From Neisseriaceae bacterium (lineage in GTDB: Bacteria; Pseudomonadota; Gammaproteobacteria; Burkholderiales; Neisseriaceae): a stretch of 64,000 bases of DNA. Shown here one piece after another: positions 8,205 through 18,495 of this stretch. Position 1 is the first letter of the stretch; each line of letters opens with the position of its first letter. Location: contig CP046107.1 in NCBI GenBank assembly GCA_016864895.1, positions 1,309,741-1,373,740 on the forward strand. The letters are read 5' to 3'. The notes beneath the pieces are model-generated. The model ran no database searches. It was not told the origin of the DNA and was given only the letters and a program-made list of their open reading frames with translations. Made by a program: the position numbers and the translations under genes.

Positions 8205-8895
8205 AATAGTTAAACTAAATATTATCTAGTGATAAAACATCATTTTCACTGTAAGATTCTGTCCTTTAGGGCGTGGAGAATATAAAAATAAATCTAACTA
8301 ATTAATATTTTTTCTAAAAATTCAATATGTTCTTTCTATTTGATACATGAGAAAAAGATAAGTCAATGTTTAATGTTTTAAAATAATTAACCGATGAAAA
8401 AGGTTATCATAGTTTAAATAATATTTGTGGTTTCCGTTATTAAAAAATTCATAGAATTTAATGGTTTGTTAATGGTAGAAATAAAAAAATTACTAATAAT
8501 CAAAATGTTATGTAATTAAAGGACTAGTTTGAACAGATAATCTACCATCCGTATTATGATTTAACTGTTGCAATTTTTCTATATTTTGACAATAGGAATT
8601 TTGTATTTGTCTAAATTAGTGCAAATACTTTAGTGGTCAGAGAGTTAGAGCTTAGAATAATTAATTACTAATTATTTCAGCTTATTTCAGCGAATGGTTT
8701 TGATCCATTTTTAGGATAAATCAATTACATTTTAGCCTCATTGGAAACAAACTGACTTGCCTTGGATTTTTGTAGTAGTTCATAATCTATCATGAATATT
8801 TATCCCATTAGGACAAATAGAACAAAAAATAATTTTTTCAACTTTGTACTAATCTCTACTGCAATACAACTCTAACTCTCAAATATTAATTGAAT
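8205..8895. other. Gene-free AT-rich stretch with a transposon right-end relic
   Basis: Apart from the IS right-end-like hairpin at 8250-8286, I see no supported gene, RNA or regulatory site in these ~690 bp. Confidence 0.5.
8250..8286 (+). repeat. Relic of an IS200/IS605-type right end
   Basis: The stretch matches the right end at about 2957-2995 in the same order: CTGTAAGATTC, then GTCCTTTAGGGCGTGGAG, against CCGTAGGAATC and GCCCTTTAGGGCGGGGAG. The hairpin core CCTTTAGG is intact. No tnpB sequence is visible to its left, so it is either a solo end or what is left of a lost element, just upstream of the autotransporter gene. Confidence 0.5.
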
Positions 8896-10884
8896 TTAAT
8901 TGAGCTTAACAATATCTAAGATTGTATTAACAACATGGGATACTGTAAAATTGAATTTTTCAAACAAAATATCAGCAGGAGCAGATTCCCCAAAATAATT
9001 AATGCCTATGATTCTATCATTGCTACCTATATACTTATACCACAAATCAGTTACCCCGGCTTCAATAACTACTTTAGGTAGATGAGTAGGGAGTATAGAA
9101 AGTTTATAATCGTTATCCTGTTCATCAAAAATATTTGTTGAAGGCATAGAAACGACATTAACATTAATTTCTTGTTTGGCTAACTCTAATTGTGCTTTTA
9201 GTGCTAGTCCAACTTCAGAGCCTGTGGCAATGATAATTACTTGAGGATTATTACTTCTGTGTACAATGTATCCTCCTTTAGATATATTATTTATTTGCTC
9301 ATCATCTCTTTCGATATAAGGTAAATTCTGACGACTGAAAATTAAAACAGAAGGTTTATCTAATGTTTGTATTGCATTAGACCAAGCAATAAATGATTCG
9401 ATGCTATCACAAGGACGCCATACTTGAATATTAGGAATTAGTCTTAAGGATGCTATTTGCTCAATAGGTTGGTGTGTTGGTCCATCTTCTCCTAAACCGA
9501 TGGAATCGTGAGTAAATACAAAAATTGATCCAATTTTCATCAAGGCAGCCATGCGTAGTGCATTTCTGGCATATTCACTAAACATCAAAAAAGTAGCACC
9601 AAAAGGTCTAATACCACTATGTAAGAATATGCCATTGACAATAGCAACCATAGCAAATTCACGTACACCGTAATGGATATAGTTGCCACCATCGTCTTTA
9701 GTGATAGACACAGATTGTGGCCAATTTGTGAGATTAGATGGTGTTAAATCAGCAGAACCACCAACTAATTCAGGCAGGATTTTAGTTAATAATGTAATAC
9801 TTTCTTGGCTAGCTTTACGGCTAGCGATATTTTCTTTTTTGTCACATATAAGTTTTATACATTGATTCACATAAGTTAAATAATTTTCGGGTAACCTTCT
9901 TGCGATTCGACGTTCAAATTCTTGAGCTAATTTTGGGTACCTGTGGCGATATTCTTTGAATAGATGATCCCATTGATCTTCTAGTTGCTTACCTTTGGCT
10001 TTAGCATTCCATTGCTCGTAGATTTCTTGGGGAATTTCAAAGGGAAGATAATTCCAATTAAGTTTTTTTCGTGTATTATTAACTTCCTCTTCACCTAATG
10101 GTGAGCCGTGAGTTTTTTCACTTCCTTCTTTTGAAGAGGCTCCTTTGCCTATCGTTGTTTTACAACAGATTAAAGTAGGTTGTGAGGTGTTTGATTTTGC
10201 ATCTTGAATTGCTTGATCTATCTCTTCCATATTGTGTCCATCAACGTTAGGAATTACTTGCCAGTTATAGGCTTCAAAACGCATTGGGATATCTTCAGTA
10301 AACCACCCCTCTACTTTGCCATCAATAGAAATATTATTATCATCATATAAAACAATAAGTTTTCCTAGGCCTAAAGTACCAGCTAAAGAACAAGCTTCAT
10401 GAGAAATACCTTCCATTAAACAGCCATCCCCTACGAATACGTAAGTATGATGATTGACGATATCAAAATTTGGTTGATTAAATTCAGATGCTAATATTTT
10501 TTCTGCAAGTGCAAAACCAACTGCATTAGCAATACCTTGACCTAGTGGTCCTGTTGTTGTTTCTACGCCATCAGTATAACCATATTCAGGATGTCCTGGT
10601 GTTTTACTTTTATATTGTCTAAACTGTTTTAAATCTTCTATGGATAAATCATATCCTGTTAGATGTAGTACGCTGTAAAGTAACATTGAAGCGTGTCCAT
10701 TTGACAAAATAAAACGATCTCGATTGATAAAGTTGGGATTTTCAGGATTATGTTGAAGGTGTTTAGTCCACAAAACAGTTGCCATTTCTGCCATACCCAT
10801 TGGCGCACCTGGGTGACCAGAGTTAGCTTTTTGAATTGCATCAATCGAAAGAAAACGAACAGCATTGGCAAGTGGTGACATCAT
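8896..10884 (-). CDS. tkt: Transketolase
   Basis: Transketolase moves two-carbon units between sugar phosphates in the non-oxidative pentose phosphate pathway, using thiamine diphosphate and Mg2+. The 662-residue length fits. The N-terminal domain holds the ThDP/metal motif [13 protein letters not shown] (about 155-167). The pyrimidine domain holds the glutamate-containing stretch around [23 protein letters not shown] lies near 466-477. The start is ATG-ATG behind AAGGGGAAA, a strong ribosome binding site. It is monocistronic, facing left, with no clear hairpin terminator after the stop. Confidence 0.97.
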   Translation of the reverse strand: MMSPLANAVRFLSIDAIQKANSGHPGAPMGMAEMATVLWTKHLQHNPENPNFINRDRFILSNGHASMLLYSVLHLTGYDLSIEDLKQFRQYKSKTPGHPEYGYTDGVETTTGPLGQGIANAVGFALAEKILASEFNQPNFDIVNHHTYVFVGDGCLMEGISHEACSLAGTLGLGKLIVLYDDNNISIDGKVEGWFTEDIPMRFEAYNWQVIPNVDGHNMEEIDQAIQDAKSNTSQPTLICCKTTIGKGASSKEGSEKTHGSPLGEEEVNNTRKKLNWNYLPFEIPQEIYEQWNAKAKGKQLEDQWDHLFKEYRHRYPKLAQEFERRIARRLPENYLTYVNQCIKLICDKKENIASRKASQESITLLTKILPELVGGSADLTPSNLTNWPQSVSITKDDGGNYIHYGVREFAMVAIVNGIFLHSGIRPFGATFLMFSEYARNALRMAALMKIGSIFVFTHDSIGLGEDGPTHQPIEQIASLRLIPNIQVWRPCDSIESFIAWSNAIQTLDKPSVLIFSRQNLPYIERDDEQINNISKGGYIVHRSNNPQVIIIATGSEVGLALKAQLELAKQEINVNVVSMPSTNIFDEQDNDYKLSILPTHLPKVVIEAGVTDLWYKYIGSNDRIIGINYFGESAPADILFEKFNFTVSHVVNTILDIVKLN

Positions 10885-11422
10885 GATTTCCCCTTTTTTA
10901 AGATACGGTATTTTAAAGTGCAGTGGTTATATTTCTAAATACTCGCATTATACTTATCTTATTTTAAAAATTCATTAGTGCTTTTTTAAAAAATTGAAAA
11001 AAGCTTGTACATAGAAGATAATGATAATTAGTTTTATTTCATATTTCATATTAAAAAAATTACGTCTGGGTTATAATTCATGGATGATATGTATAAGAAA
11101 TAATAATGTTAGTTCAGGTGGGATTAGTAAAGAAATTAAGTTATCAAAAGGCAATTAGAAAGTTACTCGGCAAAAAGTTTACCTGTCATGGGCTAAACAA
11201 CATTATTTTGTGAGTAGTGTGGAAGTAGGCAAACAAATGAGGATAAGTTAAAAGGTTTAATATTTTGAAGCCAAGTCAGTATCTCTCTTTAGACAAAATT
11301 CGGACTGCTACAACATATTATTAAAGAGATACGCCAATATAACATAGTATGGAAAAACGAATTTTAGTATGTTATTAACTATCAATTGACACAATTTAAA
11401 TAGATATAGAAGGAAATCCGGA
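10885..11422. other. Divergent intergenic region between tkt and exbB, with a promoter/Fur box and ~330 bp of broken sequence
   Basis: After the promoter at 10994-11022, the ~380 bp before exbB carry only short frames broken by stops in all frames. In related bacteria tonB would be expected here. I could not read any TonB motif, so a lost tonB is possible but not shown. Confidence 0.5.
10994..11035 (+). promoter_or_regulatory. Promoter with overlapping Fur-box-like operator upstream of exbBD
   Basis: TTGAAA at 10994-10999 and GATAAT at 11017-11022 are 17 bp apart. The -10 box is the start of GATAATGATAATTAGTTTT (11017-11035), which matches the classic 19-bp Fur box at about 15 of 19 positions, the first 12 without a mismatch. 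This fits iron repression of a TonB-ExbB-ExbD type operon. Confidence 0.6.
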
Positions 11423-12088
11423 ATGGGAATAGCAAAGGTTTTTCAAAGTAATGACGTTATTTTAATGATAACATTATTGGTATTACTAATTATGAGTGTT
11501 ATTAGTTGGTCGATTGCACTATTAAAATTTTTGAAATTTTATTCGGCGAATCATGGTAATAAAAAGTTTTTGAGTATGTTTCGTGAGTCAAGCGATTTAG
11601 CCGGTGTAGTCAATAAGGCTAAAGAATTGTATGCACCTATGCCTGATTTAGCGTTGACTATCTTGAGTGCTAAAGAAGAATATTATGGTAATAATCTAAT
11701 ACAATTACAAAAACAAGTTAGTTTTGATGAATTTTTGTCTAGAAAAATCAGAAAAGGTATTATTAAGGAGATGCAACCTTATGACTCATGGTTAACAGTT
11801 CTCGCTTCTATCGGTTCTATGGCACCATTTATTGGTTTATTTGGTACAGTTATTGGTATCTACCATGCTTTAATCAATATTGGTACAGCAGGCCAGGTTT
11901 CTATTGCTGAAGTGGCTTCTCCAATTGGAGAAGCATTAATAGCAACTGCATTTGGTTTATTTGTAGCTGTACCTGCAGTAATGTTTTACAATATTTTTGT
12001 TAGAAAAAGCAAGAAGTTAGCTATTGATCTAGGACACTTTGCTGATGACCTTAGAACTCAAATAGAGAGTGAGGGAAAATTAAAATGA
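11423..12088 (+). CDS. exbB: ExbB, proton-channel subunit of the TonB energiser complex
   Basis: ExbB with ExbD uses the proton motive force to power TonB-dependent uptake (iron, vitamin B12) across the outer membrane. The 221-residue protein has the MotA/TolQ/ExbB pattern: a helix near 12-34, a cytoplasmic domain, then two helices (about 128-150 and 165-190) holding GSMAPFIGLFGTVIGIYHAL and ASPIGEALIATAFGLFVAVPAV. AAGGAAA precedes the ATG at a good distance. It overlaps exbD by four bases (ATGA), so the two are co-translated. A TolQ role cannot be fully excluded, but the Fur-like promoter and the partner favour ExbB. Confidence 0.9.
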   Translation: MGIAKVFQSNDVILMITLLVLLIMSVISWSIALLKFLKFYSANHGNKKFLSMFRESSDLAGVVNKAKELYAPMPDLALTILSAKEEYYGNNLIQLQKQVSFDEFLSRKIRKGIIKEMQPYDSWLTVLASIGSMAPFIGLFGTVIGIYHALINIGTAGQVSIAEVASPIGEALIATAFGLFVAVPAVMFYNIFVRKSKKLAIDLGHFADDLRTQIESEGKLK

Positions 12089-12504
12089 GTTTGTTTTTAT
12101 ATGATGATTATGAACCAAATGGTGAGCCAATGGCTCAGATTAATGTAACACCATTGGTTGATGTAATATTAGTTTTGCTAATCACTTTTATGATAGCAAT
12201 GCCTGTTTTAACTTATACGATTTCAATTGATTTACCTAGTACAAGTTTACAGGATCAAAGTAACTCGACAGAGGAGCCTCTTAGATTGTCAATTGACCGT
12301 CATGGGGATTATTTTTTGAATGATACATCTATTTCAACAGAGGAATTTTCGACGTTAGCACAAGAAAAGAGTCATAATAATCAGAATGTTGTTTTGGCTA
12401 TTTCAGCAGATGAGACAGTTGATTACAAATATGTAATTGAAGTTTTGGAGACTGCACAAAAAGCAGGCATCAAAAAAATAGGTTTTGTCACTAAACAGGA
12501 ATAG
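12085..12504 (+). CDS. exbD: ExbD, TonB energiser complex subunit
   Basis: ExbD is the single-helix partner of ExbB, with a periplasmic domain. The 139-residue protein has a short cytoplasmic lead, then NVTPLVDVILVLLITFMIA (about 20-38), where Asp26 is the proton-carrying residue of the family, then a periplasmic ExbD/TolR domain. It starts inside the last codon of exbB. No tonB is found upstream or downstream, so the TonB protein must be encoded elsewhere or be absent. No clear terminator follows. Confidence 0.92.
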   Translation: MSLFLYDDYEPNGEPMAQINVTPLVDVILVLLITFMIAMPVLTYTISIDLPSTSLQDQSNSTEEPLRLSIDRHGDYFLNDTSISTEEFSTLAQEKSHNNQNVVLAISADETVDYKYVIEVLETAQKAGIKKIGFVTKQE

Positions 12505-13503
12505 TAAAAAATTGTGACTTGAACTAATTTGATTTAAGTTAGATATTCCGTTCATTTTCATTTGTATTTAAGATCTCACTCTAAAACTCATGTTTGTGCA
12601 GGTGTGAGAGCAGAGTGCTTATTTAGGTATTTTTGTTATTTATTTAAAAAATAGTTACAGTTTTCTGTAAAATAAGAGGCGGTTGTTTTACAGTTATTTG
12701 GTAGTATTTATTTTTCTTTAATGATGTGACTACTTTAAAGGTTATTGATTAAGACTTTACTTGTGTCTTATATCGAATTGACTATTCAGATTTACTGATA
12801 TAATTTAAGATGTACGCATCAAAAAAATCTTTAGATATGAACTGATATTACATATTGAATACAAATAAATTAGTGCTGTTTTTGTTTCATATTTATGTAA
12901 GAACTAAAAATAAATATCAAATACAATCAATGAATGTCGTAAACCTTTCTTTAGTTTTGTGATAGTTTAACCCTGCAAATTCTAATTTTTACACTAGATT
13001 TGTACTTTAAATGTTCTCATCAATATTTAGATAAAATCCATATATTTGAAATGATAGCTTTGTATTCTGTATATTCAGAGGTAATGTGTCTTTTTGAATA
13101 TGAATGATATATATTAATTAGTAATACATGGTTATTCTAATAATTAACAAAGTCCGACCTTTTCAAAAATTTTTTTAATTTGATTTAAGGTTGTGATATC
13201 AAAATTATTATTTTATTTTGAGTTATCTATTTTTATTAGCACCATTTACGTAGTAGAGCTTGAGTGTTGTCTATGCACTTTTGATAATTTATTTACTTGC
13301 CTCTATTTTAAAATGAGATTATTCTTTCAAAATCATTTTTATTTATCTAAATTTATATTAACTATTTATTATTAAGAATATTTTTCTGTATTCATTATTT
13401 CAAGTCTATTTCAAGTCTAGTTTTGATTATTATTTGATATATAATAAATTAATTCTAACTAATACTAAAAATCCAGCAAAATTTTCAAGATATAGAGTTA
13501 TAC
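12505..13503. other. About 1 kb AT-rich gene-free stretch between exbD and gabD
   Basis: Only short, low-complexity frames occur here. The longest (13193-13375, 60 codons, Phe/Ile/Leu/Tyr-rich) has no ribosome binding site and looks like chance in AT-rich DNA. No RNA gene or terminator was recognised. Confidence 0.5.
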
Positions 13504-14952
13504 ATGCAATTAAATAATCAATTTCTTTTAAAAAACCAATGTTTAATTAATGGCCAGTGGGTGGAAAATGGGGCACATAGAATAAAAGTATTTAATCCTT
13601 CTAATGGTGAATTGATAGAGAGTGTTCCATCCGTTTCAGAAACACAAATATCGTTTGCAATAAGTTCTGCCTCAAAAGCAATAGAAACATGGAAACATTT
13701 GGCTGCTGATGAAAGAAGCATTCTCCTGAGAAAATGGTACAGTCTTATTATGGCTAATGAATCGGATTTAGCACAAATCATGAGTAATGAGCAAGGTAAG
13801 CCTATTGAAGAAGCTTTACAAGAAGTAAGGTATGGAGCATCTTATGTAGAGTGGTTTGCAGAAGAAGCAAAAAGGATAAATGGGGATATTTTGCCAGGAA
13901 AAAGTGTGAATAATAGAATATTTGTGACTAAAGAACCTGTTGGTGTTTGTGGTTTGATTACACCCTGGAATTTCCCTAATGCAATGATTGCAAGAAAGAT
14001 GGCTCCTGCCTTGGCTGCTGGATGTACTATTATTGCCAAACCATCAGAGGAAACCCCTTTGTCTGCATTCGCACTAGCAGAATTGGCATGTGTAGCAGGA
14101 TTCCCTAAGGGGGTTATTAACATAATTACTGGAGATGCTAAGAAAATAGGTGAATTTTTAACTTCTAGTCCGTTAGTACACAAAATATCTTTTACAGGAT
14201 CGACTAAAGTTGGTGAAGTCTTAAAAGCACAATGTATACCAACACACAAAAGGACTTCAATGGAATTGGGGGGCAATGCACCTTTTATAATTTTCAATGA
14301 TGCGAACTTAGAAAAGGCAGTCCATAGTTTGATGCATGCAAAATTTAGAAATTCAGGACAAACCTGTATTTCTGCAAATCGTGTGTTGGTACAAAAAAAG
14401 ATTTTTCCACAGTTTATCGAGGCAGTTAAACAGGCAGTTTCAGAATTAATTATTGGGGATCCCTATGTACAAGATGTAAAGATTGGCCCCTTGATTAATG
14501 AAGTAGCTGTTAAAAAAGTCGATAGGTTAGTGCAAGATGCGATACGAAATGGTGCAGAATTGATTGTAGGGGGTCAGGTATCTGAGTTAGGCTCATGTTT
14601 TTATGAGCCAACGATTTTAATTGATATTAGATCAGATATGGCGATTTTTAATGAAGAAATATTTGGTCCGGTGCTTGCTATATTAACTTTTGACGAAGAA
14701 GAAGAAATTCTTGAATTGGCTAATCATACCAATGCTGGATTGGCAGCATATTTGTTTACTAAAGATGTCACAAGAATATTTCGTATTTCCAGAGAACTAC
14801 AATTTGGGATGATAGGTGTTAATACTGGGAGTATTTCTTATGCCTCTGTCCCTTTTGGTGGTGCTAAATATTCTGGAGAGGGTAGAGAAGGTTCTAAGTA
14901 TGGGATAGAAGAATACCTTGAATTAAAAAGTATTGTGCTTACGAGTGTATAA
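13504..14952 (+). CDS. gabD: Succinate-semialdehyde dehydrogenase (NAD(P)+)
   Basis: GabD oxidises succinate semialdehyde to succinate, the last step of GABA breakdown, in the cytoplasm. The 482-residue length matches. The aldehyde dehydrogenase signatures are present: TPWNFPNAMIARK near 153-165, the catalytic-Glu motif MELGGNAPFI near 252-261 and the catalytic Cys in NSGQTCISANRV near 281-292. The C-terminal EEIFGPVL pattern is present too. The start is ATG at 13504 with no strong ribosome binding site. It has no gabT or gabP neighbour, so it may serve putrescine or other semialdehyde breakdown. A broader aldehyde substrate range is possible. Confidence 0.88.
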   Translation: MQLNNQFLLKNQCLINGQWVENGAHRIKVFNPSNGELIESVPSVSETQISFAISSASKAIETWKHLAADERSILLRKWYSLIMANESDLAQIMSNEQGKPIEEALQEVRYGASYVEWFAEEAKRINGDILPGKSVNNRIFVTKEPVGVCGLITPWNFPNAMIARKMAPALAAGCTIIAKPSEETPLSAFALAELACVAGFPKGVINIITGDAKKIGEFLTSSPLVHKISFTGSTKVGEVLKAQCIPTHKRTSMELGGNAPFIIFNDANLEKAVHSLMHAKFRNSGQTCISANRVLVQKKIFPQFIEAVKQAVSELIIGDPYVQDVKIGPLINEVAVKKVDRLVQDAIRNGAELIVGGQVSELGSCFYEPTILIDIRSDMAIFNEEIFGPVLAILTFDEEEEILELANHTNAGLAAYLFTKDVTRIFRISRELQFGMIGVNTGSISYASVPFGGAKYSGEGREGSKYGIEEYLELKSIVLTSV

Positions 14953-15044
14953 GCTCAGTTGTAAGAGTTTTTAAAGATAATTTAAATTTTATGTTACTAT
15001 AATATTTCAAAATAATTATGATGTAGTTATATGGGAAGCGGTAC

Positions 15045-16004
15045 ATGAAAAGAGTTTTTTTGGAATTTGAACAACCTATTGCTGAATTAATGAGTAAGAT
15101 TGATGCACTAAGATTGGTGCAAGATGATTCAGCTGTAGATATATCAGAAGAAATTGCAAGACTTCAGAAAAAGGTTGAAGATTTAACAAGATCTATATAT
15201 TCAGGTTTGACACCTGTGCAAACTTGGCAAGTCTCAAGACATCCACAGAGACCTTATACTTTAGATATGATTAAGGAGATATTTGAAGATTTTCAAGAGT
15301 TACATGGCGATCGTTCGTATTCAGATGATCCTGCTATGGTCGGGGGATTAGCTCGATTCAACGGTCAGTCTGTTATGGTTATTGGCCATCAAAAAGGAAG
15401 AGATACTAAAGAGAAAATTTATCGTAACTTTGGAATGGTTAAACCTGAGGGAAATAGAAAAGCTTTACGTCTTATGCAGTTGGCAGAAAAATTTAATATT
15501 CCGTTGATTACTTTTGTAGATACCCCAGGTGCTTATCCAGGTGTTGGTGCTGAGGAAAGAGGTCAGTCAGAGGCCATTGGCAGAAATTTATATGTATTAT
15601 CCCAGTTAAAAGTTCCAATTATATGTACTGTGATCGGGGAAGGAGGTTCTGGTGGCGCACTTGCCATTGGGGTAGGAGATAAAGTAAATATGTTGGAATA
15701 TGCAACATTTTCAGTGATTTCCCCCGAAGGATGTGCTTCCATTTTATGGAAAACGGCTGATAAAGCAGCAGAAGCTGCTTCTGCCTTAGGTATTACTTCC
15801 CAACGTTTGAAACAACTTGAACTAATTGACGAGATAATCTCTGAACCAACAGGTGGAGCTCATAGGGATATTAGTGCAGCATGTCAGAATGTTTCAGACA
15901 TACTTAGTGAGCAGTTACAGGAACTAAGAAAAATGGAGATTGATGTGCTTTTGAGTGAGCGAATGAATAAATTAACGTTACATGGTAAATACGCAGAAAA
16001 ATGA
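15045..16004 (+). CDS. accA: Acetyl-CoA carboxylase carboxyltransferase subunit alpha
   Basis: AccA with AccD transfers the carboxyl group from biotin to acetyl-CoA, making malonyl-CoA for fatty-acid synthesis. The 319-residue length is typical. The N-terminal helical part begins [16 protein letters not shown]. The crotonase-like core shows [29 protein letters not shown] and [12 protein letters not shown]. The gene overlaps tilS by 23 bases, so the two probably form one transcript, an arrangement often seen in proteobacteria. The ATG follows GGAAGCGGTAC. Confidence 0.97.
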   Translation: MKRVFLEFEQPIAELMSKIDALRLVQDDSAVDISEEIARLQKKVEDLTRSIYSGLTPVQTWQVSRHPQRPYTLDMIKEIFEDFQELHGDRSYSDDPAMVGGLARFNGQSVMVIGHQKGRDTKEKIYRNFGMVKPEGNRKALRLMQLAEKFNIPLITFVDTPGAYPGVGAEERGQSEAIGRNLYVLSQLKVPIICTVIGEGGSGGALAIGVGDKVNMLEYATFSVISPEGCASILWKTADKAAEAASALGITSQRLKQLELIDEIISEPTGGAHRDISAACQNVSDILSEQLQELRKMEIDVLLSERMNKLTLHGKYAEK

Positions 16005-17289
16005 TTTATTTGAGGTGGTAGAAAGATCATGGTTAGGAAATTTTCCTGATCATTTTTCTTTTGAAGTTGGATTGAGTGGTGGTATTGATTCCATTGTGAT
16101 GTTTCACATCATGTGGAGACTTAGTCAAAAATATGATTTTAAACTTAAGGCAGTACATATTCATCATGGATTACAATCACAAGCGAATGAGTGGGTTGAT
16201 TTTTGTACGACCATTTGTCATGGTTATAATGTACCTCTACGGGTTGAGTATGTCAAGGTAAATATCAATAGTCCCCTTGGAATTGAGGCTGAAGCTAGAG
16301 AGCAACGATATGATGTTTTTAAAAAATCAAAACAATCAGTAGTCGTTTTAGCTCACCACCGCGATGATCAAATAGAAACGTTTTTGCTTGCAATGTTAAG
16401 GGGTGGAGGGCTAAGAGGTATGGTATCCATGCCAGTTGTTAGGAAGTTAAAGCCAAGTAATATTTTCTTATGGAGGCCTTTATTATCTAGTTCTAAGATC
16501 CAAATAGAGCAATATGCGATAAATTGGTGTTTAAAATATATACAGGATCCTTCTAATGCCAGTGAGGACTATACCAGAAACTGGATTAGAAAGAAATTAT
16601 TACCATTAATCCATAGCAAAATTGATTTTGCTGATGAGCATATTTTACAAAATATTGTTAATTTACAAGAGACTTTGCACACAATAGATGAATTAGCTTT
16701 ATACGATTATAAAAATAGTGTAGATAAAGGTAAATTAAGCGTTAAATCTTTGATGAAACTATCTCCAAGTAGAGCTAGGGAAGCTTTAATCCGTTTTTTA
16801 AAAGAGCATGATCTTGGTGTGCCCAGGCAACAAAGTCTTTATGCATTTATTGATTGGATGAATAGTCAACCTAGTGATTTTTATGAATGGCAGTTACCTA
16901 AGGGTAAAATTTATTGTTATGATGAAAAAATTTGGGAATGGGCTGATAGTAATACATTAAAACAAAAATTACAAACAAGCTATTTTTCACCTCTCGATGT
17001 TGCTTGGAGGGAATGTAAAAGAGGAATTGGTAAGGATTTTATTCATGGGGATTGGTTTATACGTCCAATGAATAAAAATGATACAATTCAAACTGAAGTT
17101 GGGGTTCAATCAGTATTGCATTTACTAAAGAAGAGTAAGATCCCAAGATTTATACGTTCTCAATGGCCAGTTATTGTAAATACTAGTGATGAGTGTGTTA
17201 TTGTAGTTGGTTTGAGGGTCGATGTTCGATATCAAAAATATGACGGTGTAGTCCCCTATATAAAAAGTTTGGAATTATACTTAAAATAG
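15982..17289 (+). CDS. tilS: tRNA(Ile)-lysidine synthase
   Basis: TilS attaches lysine to C34 of tRNA-Ile(CAU), changing it to lysidine so that it reads AUA. This is essential, and more so in an AT-rich genome. The PP-loop ATP motif SGGIDS is at 32-37, followed by VHIHHGLQ and the [14 protein letters not shown] motif. Extra C-terminal domains are present in the 435 residues. The chosen ATG lies inside the 3' end of accA (23-base overlap); downstream starts would cut close to the PP-loop. Co-expression with accA is likely. Confidence 0.94.
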   Translation: MVNTQKNDLFEVVERSWLGNFPDHFSFEVGLSGGIDSIVMFHIMWRLSQKYDFKLKAVHIHHGLQSQANEWVDFCTTICHGYNVPLRVEYVKVNINSPLGIEAEAREQRYDVFKKSKQSVVVLAHHRDDQIETFLLAMLRGGGLRGMVSMPVVRKLKPSNIFLWRPLLSSSKIQIEQYAINWCLKYIQDPSNASEDYTRNWIRKKLLPLIHSKIDFADEHILQNIVNLQETLHTIDELALYDYKNSVDKGKLSVKSLMKLSPSRAREALIRFLKEHDLGVPRQQSLYAFIDWMNSQPSDFYEWQLPKGKIYCYDEKIWEWADSNTLKQKLQTSYFSPLDVAWRECKRGIGKDFIHGDWFIRPMNKNDTIQTEVGVQSVLHLLKKSKIPRFIRSQWPVIVNTSDECVIVVGLRVDVRYQKYDGVVPYIKSLELYLK

Positions 17290-17317
17290 GGAACTAAAGA
17301 AAAACCATGTTATCAAA
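17290..17317 (+). promoter_or_regulatory. Possible sigma-E type promoter of rpoE
   Basis: GGAACTA at 17290-17296 and TCAAA at 17313-17317 are 16 bp apart, close to the GGAACTT...TCTAA pattern of extracytoplasmic sigma-E promoters. Autoregulation of rpoE is common, which supports the reading, but the -10 part is imperfect. Confidence 0.4.
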
Positions 17318-17342
17318 ATAACAGCTTACAGCAAGAAAAAAT

Positions 17343-17957
17343 ATGACAAATATCATAAATAAAAAAGAAGGTAATGTGGATCAGATATTAATCGAAAGAG
17401 CTCAACAGGGAGATTCTAGGGCTTTTGATATGTTAGTTATTAAATACCAAAGAAGACTTAGTGGTGCGATGACTCGATTTTTAAAAGATGATTATGAAAT
17501 ACAGGATATTGTGCAAGAGGCTTTTATTAAGGCATATCGTGCTTTACCGAATTTTAGAGGCGAAAGTGCTTTTTTTACATGGTTGTATCGAATTGCTGCT
17601 AACACTGCAAAGAATTATTTAAGCTCAGGTTCAAAAAAGTATTTAGTCTTGGATAATGATTTCAAAGATGATGATGCAACATGGGGGGTAGAACAAACAC
17701 CCGATTATAATACTCCTGAGAATGCTTTTCTCAATCAGGAAATTTTGCATACAGTTGGGGAAGCAGTGGAAAATTTACCAGAAGATTTAAAGGCTGTGAT
17801 TAATTTGCGAGAAATAGAAGGTTTGTCATATGAAGCAATTGCGGAAAGAATGAATTGTCCAGTAGGGACGGTTAGATCTAGGTTATTTAGAGCAAGGGAA
17901 TTAATAGCTAAAGATTTACGTCCTGTTTTGGATACATCAAAAAATCAAAGGTGGTAG
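17343..17957 (+). CDS. rpoE: RNA polymerase sigma factor RpoE (sigma-E, AlgU family)
   Basis: RpoE directs transcription of envelope-stress genes. Length 204 is normal for an ECF sigma factor. Region 2 holds YQRRLSGAMTRFLKDDYEIQ and DIVQEAFIKAYRALPNFRGE. Region 4 holds LREIEGLSYEAIAERMNCPV, the helix-turn-helix, followed by GTVRSRLFRARE. It is followed after one base by the anti-sigma gene and then by rseB, the usual order. A possible own-type promoter lies just upstream. Confidence 0.95.
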   Translation: MTNIINKKEGNVDQILIERAQQGDSRAFDMLVIKYQRRLSGAMTRFLKDDYEIQDIVQEAFIKAYRALPNFRGESAFFTWLYRIAANTAKNYLSSGSKKYLVLDNDFKDDDATWGVEQTPDYNTPENAFLNQEILHTVGEAVENLPEDLKAVINLREIEGLSYEAIAERMNCPVGTVRSRLFRARELIAKDLRPVLDTSKNQRW

Positions 17958-17958
17958 T

Positions 17959-18495
17959 ATGAAAAAAAATGAAAAGTTTGAAGTGATATCTGCACTGATG
18001 GATGATGCATTATTATCTGATAGAGAAATACAAGAAGCAATAGATTTGTTGTTGGAGGATATTGAATGTCAACAAAAGTGGGAAGAATATAATGTTATCA
18101 GGTTAGGGTTACATATCCACAGACAACATAATAATATTGATGAGGAACAAGTATTTTTGAATAAATCATCTATGAAAGTTTACAAAATAGGATTATCTTT
18201 AGTCGCTACTATCACTGTTTTAGGTGTTGGTGTTGGATTGTTCTTAAACCAAAATGATTCTTTTAAGCCAGATTACGATACCATGGCCACAATGTTGTTG
18301 AATGGGAATTCTAAAGTAGCAATAACTACTTTTATGTCTGATAGGAATAAATATGATGTTATTGATGATGTAGAATACGTTAGACAACAACGTTCTTTAG
18401 ATAATGATTTTTTACGAGTACATGAGAGTTCAAGTAATACAGGCGGTATTATTCGAGTTTCCTTTCCGAGCCGAAATAGTGGGTCAGTGCTATGA
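17959..18495 (+). CDS. rseA: Anti-sigma-E factor RseA (MucA)
   Basis: RseA holds RpoE inactive at the inner membrane until regulated proteolysis releases it. The 178-residue product has the cytoplasmic sigma-binding part at the front (ISALMDDALLSDREIQEAID), a single helix near 77-95 (KIGLSLVATITVLGVGVGLF) and a ~80-residue periplasmic tail. The family is weakly conserved, so the call rests on this architecture and on its place between rpoE and rseB. The GTGGT-rich end of rpoE supplies the ribosome binding site. Confidence 0.88.
   Translation: MKKNEKFEVISALMDDALLSDREIQEAIDLLLEDIECQQKWEEYNVIRLGLHIHRQHNNIDEEQVFLNKSSMKVYKIGLSLVATITVLGVGVGLFLNQNDSFKPDYDTMATMLLNGNSKVAITTFMSDRNKYDVIDDVEYVRQQRSLDNDFLRVHESSSNTGGIIRVSFPSRNSGSVL

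Noticed and set aside
8573..8596. Reverse-strand match to the start of the virB8 fragment (GATAGAAAAATTGCAA)
   Set aside because: Only about 15 bases match and similarity stops at once; A-rich chance match.
11080..11422. Possible tonB pseudogene before exbB
   Set aside because: I could not read any TonB motif in any frame, so only the absence of tonB is reported.
13193..13375. 60-codon open frame rich in Phe, Ile, Leu and Tyr
   Set aside because: No ribosome binding site, low-complexity composition expected from AT-rich DNA, and no neighbour that would carry it.
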